Shown in pieces: positions 4,087 through 6,643 of a DNA stretch of 6,643 nt. A program made the translations under genes and the position numbers. Source of the DNA: Corynebacterium sp. (lineage in GTDB: Bacteria > Actinomycetota > Actinomycetes > Mycobacteriales > Mycobacteriaceae); the NCBI RefSeq assembly GCF_030826625.1, contig NZ_JAPJNQ010000098.1:1-6643 (forward strand), given 5' to 3'. Every line of letters starts with the position of its first letter. Within the stretch, counting starts at the first letter, position 1. The notes beneath the pieces were generated by a model, which saw only the letters and a program-made list of their open reading frames with translations, did not search any database and was not told the origin of the DNA.

Positions 4087-5193
4087 ATGACTCGCCAGAT
4101 CGCCATCATCTGTACCGGCGGCACCATCGCGTGCACTGCCGACGACTCCGGCGCGCTCGTACCGTCTGTCAGTGGCCAACAGCTTGTCGACGCCGCCACC
4201 CAGGCGCTTGCCGAGGGCATGCATGACGACGGTGCACCCGACGATACCGCGCTTGCCGACGGAGTGCGCTTCCGCATCCACGACACGCTGCAACTCGATT
4301 CTTCTTCGATTGGCCTGGCTGAACTCGATACCTTACTTGCCGCAATCGCTGAGCAAGCCGCTGACCCGAGCATTGATGCGGTCGTCGTCACACATGGCAC
4401 CGATTCAATGGAAGAATCAGCCTTCGCCACTGCCCTGCTGGTGCGCGGGGCTCCGGTGGTCTTTACCGGGGCACAGCGTGCGTTTGATCACCCAGCAACA
4501 GATGGGCCAGCTAACCTCGCGGGAGCAATTAACCGCGCGCTGGAATTAGCCGATGCCAGGGCAACAACCAATACAGACAACGCTGCGAACGCCACTGCAA
4601 CCATTACAGACGCTGGCTCGCCGGCCGCAACCGCCGTCGAGGTGCACTTCGCAGGGAAGAACCTGCCCGGGCATAGCGTGCACAAGCGACACACTGCGGA
4701 TCTTGCGGCATTCGCCTCTCATGCTGGCGACAGTGCATGTGCTGACGACAGCGCATATGCTGACGACGATCGTGTAACCGCCCGCCCTTCCAGGTTCCCA
4801 GTTCCAGCCCCGGAACAGTTGCCGAAGCTGGACGGCTATTTCGTGCCGATCATCGCCGGCTATCCCGGCGCCACCCCAGAACTCGTGGATTATGCCGTCG
4901 ATCACCACGCCGACGGGCTAGTCATCGAAGCTTTAGGTTCCGGCAATATGTCCGCAGAACTTGGAGCCGCCGTCGTGCGCGCTCTGGGGCGTGGCATCCC
5001 GGTGATCGTCGCTACGCGCGTCCCACAAGGAGCGGTCGCGCTGGCCTACGGCGGCGGTGGTGGCGGCGCTACCCTGGCAGAACACGGCGCGGTCTCTGCC
5101 CGCACGGTCCATCCTGGGCAGGCGCGCCTCGCATTGATTATTGCACTATCCACCGGGATCGCGGCGGAAACGATTTTCCAGCTTTTCGACTAG
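4087..5193 (+). CDS. ansA: L-asparaginase, cytoplasmic (type I-like)
   Basis: The 368-aa enzyme hydrolyses L-asparagine to aspartate and ammonia. It has no signal peptide, so it should act in the cytoplasm. The N-terminal catalytic motif is ICTGGTIA (8-15, nucleophile Thr10). The second motif is VTHGTDSMEE (101-110; Thr105 and Asp106), with Ser107 where Thr is more usual. LDSSS (70-74) corresponds to the substrate-binding Asp/Ser loop, and Lys200 in FAGKNLPGHSVHKRHT (188-203) fits the catalytic Lys. The C-terminal domain has IEALGSGNMSAELG (280-293) and a Gly-rich loop at 322-327. The ATG at 4087 is chosen because the frame upstream (from a GTG at 4027) contains the -10 box and adds a non-homologous basic leader. 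The protein is some 40 residues longer than the mycobacterial enzyme (about 326 aa from memory), explained by low-complexity insertions at about 156-182 and 212-240. It converges on the Pol IV gene, 16 bp from stop to stop. Confidence 0.93.
   Translation: MTRQIAIICTGGTIACTADDSGALVPSVSGQQLVDAATQALAEGMHDDGAPDDTALADGVRFRIHDTLQLDSSSIGLAELDTLLAAIAEQAADPSIDAVVVTHGTDSMEESAFATALLVRGAPVVFTGAQRAFDHPATDGPANLAGAINRALELADARATTNTDNAANATATITDAGSPAATAVEVHFAGKNLPGHSVHKRHTADLAAFASHAGDSACADDSAYADDDRVTARPSRFPVPAPEQLPKLDGYFVPIIAGYPGATPELVDYAVDHHADGLVIEALGSGNMSAELGAAVVRALGRGIPVIVATRVPQGAVALAYGGGGGGATLAEHGAVSARTVHPGQARLALIIALSTGIAAETIFQLFD
4723..4767 (+). repeat. 18-bp in-frame tandem repeat inside the asparaginase gene
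   Basis: Two full copies, 4723-4740 and 4741-4758, agree at 15 of 18 bases, and a half copy GCTGACGAC follows at 4759-4767. The unit is six codons, giving AGDSAC, ADDSAY and ADD (residues 213-227). It lies in the second low-complexity insertion of the enzyme. The length and frame suggest growth by slippage within a surface loop. Confidence 0.8.
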
Positions 5194-5209
5194 GCTTTAG
5201 CGACGTCGC

Positions 5210-6643
5210 TTAAGCATTATCGACTAACCACTCATCCCAGGCCAGCGAGTCCAGCGGATCGGCGGGAACCAACTGCGGATCATCCGTGCGAAAGGTGCGC
5301 GTCTTGCCTGGGCCGGTCGCGCGAGTTTCAAACCGCACAGAGACCACCCCATGCCCGCTGCCCTGAATCCAGCCATGGCCAAAATCTGGATGAAATACAT
5401 CTTGGGTGGCCCGCCAGTGGCTGCCAGGCAGTTCAGGGGCGCCGGTTTGTTCGGCGGCGTCTTCTCCCGCAGTTTCGCTGACGACGATATCCGCGCCGGC
5501 AATTCCAGTAACCATGGTGGGTTCTTCCATGCTCGTGCCACCGCTGGAGCTTGCCGTCACGCGTCGCTGCGCGGCACGGTCGAGCTCTGGAAACAATACG
5601 TCTTGTCGGGTGGTTTCGAGCCCGGAGTATCCGACACCAACCAGCCGCACCGGGCCGGTTTCTGCTGGGTAACGCACGACCGTTCCCGCGACCGCGCGCA
5701 GCGTTTCGGCATCGTCAGTAGCGTACGGCAGCGTGGCAGAACGAGTTTCGGTTCGAAAATCCGCCATCTTCAGCTTTACTGTGACGGTGCGTGCGCCGCG
5801 TCCGTCGGCAAGCAAGCGTTTGTGCGCGGATTCTGCGGCCCAGCCGAGTGCTTCGTCGACCTCGGCTGCGGTGGTGAGGTCTTTGGCGAAGGTCTGCTCG
5901 GCGGAATGCGATTTCGCCTCCGCTCGGGGCGCGACCGGCCGCTCGTCGATACCGCGCGCCAGGTGCCACAAGTCCATACCGACGGTGCTACCCAACGAGA
6001 TTTTTACCTCGCGCTCGCTCATGTTTGCCAGGTCGCCGATCGTCGTCACGCCAATGGACTGCAACTTCGACGCAGTGACTGGCCCGACTCCCCAGAGCTT
6101 GCCGACGGGCAGCGGGTGCAAGAAATCGAGTTCCTCGTCGACGGGAATGATTTTGGAGCCATCCGGTTTTGCCTGGCCTGAGCCGATTTTCGCGAATTGT
6201 TTGCCGGAGCCTGCCCCGATCGACGACGGCAAACCGGTGATATCTTTGATCTCTGCGCGCAGGTTATCCGCCCATTCTTTTACTTCTGCCGCGCTGGCGC
6301 CGATGAGTTCGGCAGGTTCCATGAAGGCTTCGTCGATGGAGAGTTGTTCGACGAGATCAACGCGCTCGCGGATCAGCGCAAACACGCGCTTGCTGGCTGC
6401 GGAATACACGGCCTTGCGCGGTTGGATTTGTACCGCGCCAAAGCCAATGAGCTGCAACGCCCGGTAGGTGGGCATCGCGGACGACACCCCGAATTTGCGA
6501 GCTTCATAAGAAGCCCCGGCGACAACTCCCCTGCCGTTCATGCCGCCGACGATGACGGGGCGGCCGCGCAGAGTGGGCCGTGTCAGCTGTTCGACGGAAG
6601 CGAAAAACGCGTCCATGTCGATGTGAATGACCCAGCGCTGCAT
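5210..6643 (-). CDS. dinB: DNA polymerase IV (Y family), actinobacterial DinX type
   Basis: This 477-aa error-prone translesion polymerase begins with IHIDMDAFFASVE (6-18). Asp9, Asp104 and Glu105 (LSIDEAF, 101-107) are the catalytic acidic residues, and Phe14 aligns with the steric gate Phe13 of E. coli DinB. SYEARKFGV (45-53) is a family signature. A helix-hairpin-helix lies at 183-206 (LWGVGPVTASKLQSIG), the little-finger domain at about 236-345, and QDVLF (347-351) resembles a sliding-clamp binding peptide. After a low-complexity linker (about 360-405) comes a C-terminal segment with FHPDFGHGWIQGSGHG (417-432) and VSVRFET (434-440), which I recall in M. tuberculosis DinX (Rv1537). The ATG is the last three bases of the window. 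M. tuberculosis DinX starts only about two residues earlier, so the gene is probably complete, but its ribosome binding site and promoter are not visible. No LexA box can be assessed. Confidence 0.95.
   Translation of the reverse strand: MQRWVIHIDMDAFFASVEQLTRPTLRGRPVIVGGMNGRGVVAGASYEARKFGVSSAMPTYRALQLIGFGAVQIQPRKAVYSAASKRVFALIRERVDLVEQLSIDEAFMEPAELIGASAAEVKEWADNLRAEIKDITGLPSSIGAGSGKQFAKIGSGQAKPDGSKIIPVDEELDFLHPLPVGKLWGVGPVTASKLQSIGVTTIGDLANMSEREVKISLGSTVGMDLWHLARGIDERPVAPRAEAKSHSAEQTFAKDLTTAAEVDEALGWAAESAHKRLLADGRGARTVTVKLKMADFRTETRSATLPYATDDAETLRAVAGTVVRYPAETGPVRLVGVGYSGLETTRQDVLFPELDRAAQRRVTASSSGGTSMEEPTMVTGIAGADIVVSETAGEDAAEQTGAPELPGSHWRATQDVFHPDFGHGWIQGSGHGVVSVRFETRATGPGKTRTFRTDDPQLVPADPLDSLAWDEWLVDNA

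Noticed and set aside
5199..5210. Palindrome AGCGACGTCGCT between the asparaginase and Pol IV stops, as a terminator
   Set aside because: Perfect 12-bp palindrome, but it has no loop and no T-run, so it would make at most a 4-bp stem. It may be chance or a protein site.
5351..6181. Long open frame on the plus strand opposite Pol IV
   Set aside because: It is antisense to conserved Pol IV motifs, with no recognisable domain or ribosome binding site.

Overview
The window looks like chromosomal DNA of a Corynebacterium, or a close relative in the Mycobacteriales. The evidence is moderately high GC, GTG start codons, two genes whose -10 box lies so close to the start codon that the mRNA should be leaderless, an MTB12-like lipoprotein, and the gene neighbourhood lspA / asparaginase / DinX-type Pol IV. 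From memory, Mycobacterium tuberculosis has the same neighbours in the same relative orientations (dinX Rv1537, ansA Rv1538c, lspA Rv1539). The species cannot be fixed from this sequence.

Layout, left to right. Positions 1-101 (minus) hold the N-terminus of signal peptidase II (LspA), cut by the window edge. A 64-bp divergent gap follows. Then comes a 357-aa lipoprotein of unknown function (166-1239, plus) with a probable leaderless start. A 308-bp non-coding stretch (1240-1547) is rich in inverted repeats, several of them mutually exclusive. It leads into a complete L-lactate permease gene, lldP (1548-3221, plus). A strong bidirectional intrinsic terminator (3265-3308) separates lldP from a convergent gene for a 209-aa MTB12-like lipoprotein with a His-rich tail (3344-3973, minus). 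A divergent intergenic region with three TCGAA elements follows, then a probably leaderless cytoplasmic L-asparaginase gene (4087-5193, plus) carrying two low-complexity insertions. Sixteen bases further on, convergent, is a DNA polymerase IV of the DinX type (5210-6643, minus), whose apparent start codon is the last three bases of the window.

How the genes relate. They do not form one operon, since nearly every neighbour is divergent or convergent. The common thread is the cell envelope and small-molecule uptake: LspA cleaves prolipoproteins and two lipoprotein genes lie close by, while the permease and the asparaginase feed lactate and asparagine into central metabolism. Pol IV is a separate DNA-damage-tolerance function. 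Compared with the mycobacterial order, the lipoprotein-lldP-lipoprotein block sits between lspA and the asparaginase and looks like a lineage-specific insertion. No transposase, phage gene, RNA gene or CRISPR array is visible. The points most worth a second look are the structured lldP leader, the His-rich tail, the repeat-bearing insertion in the asparaginase, and the TCGAA cluster.
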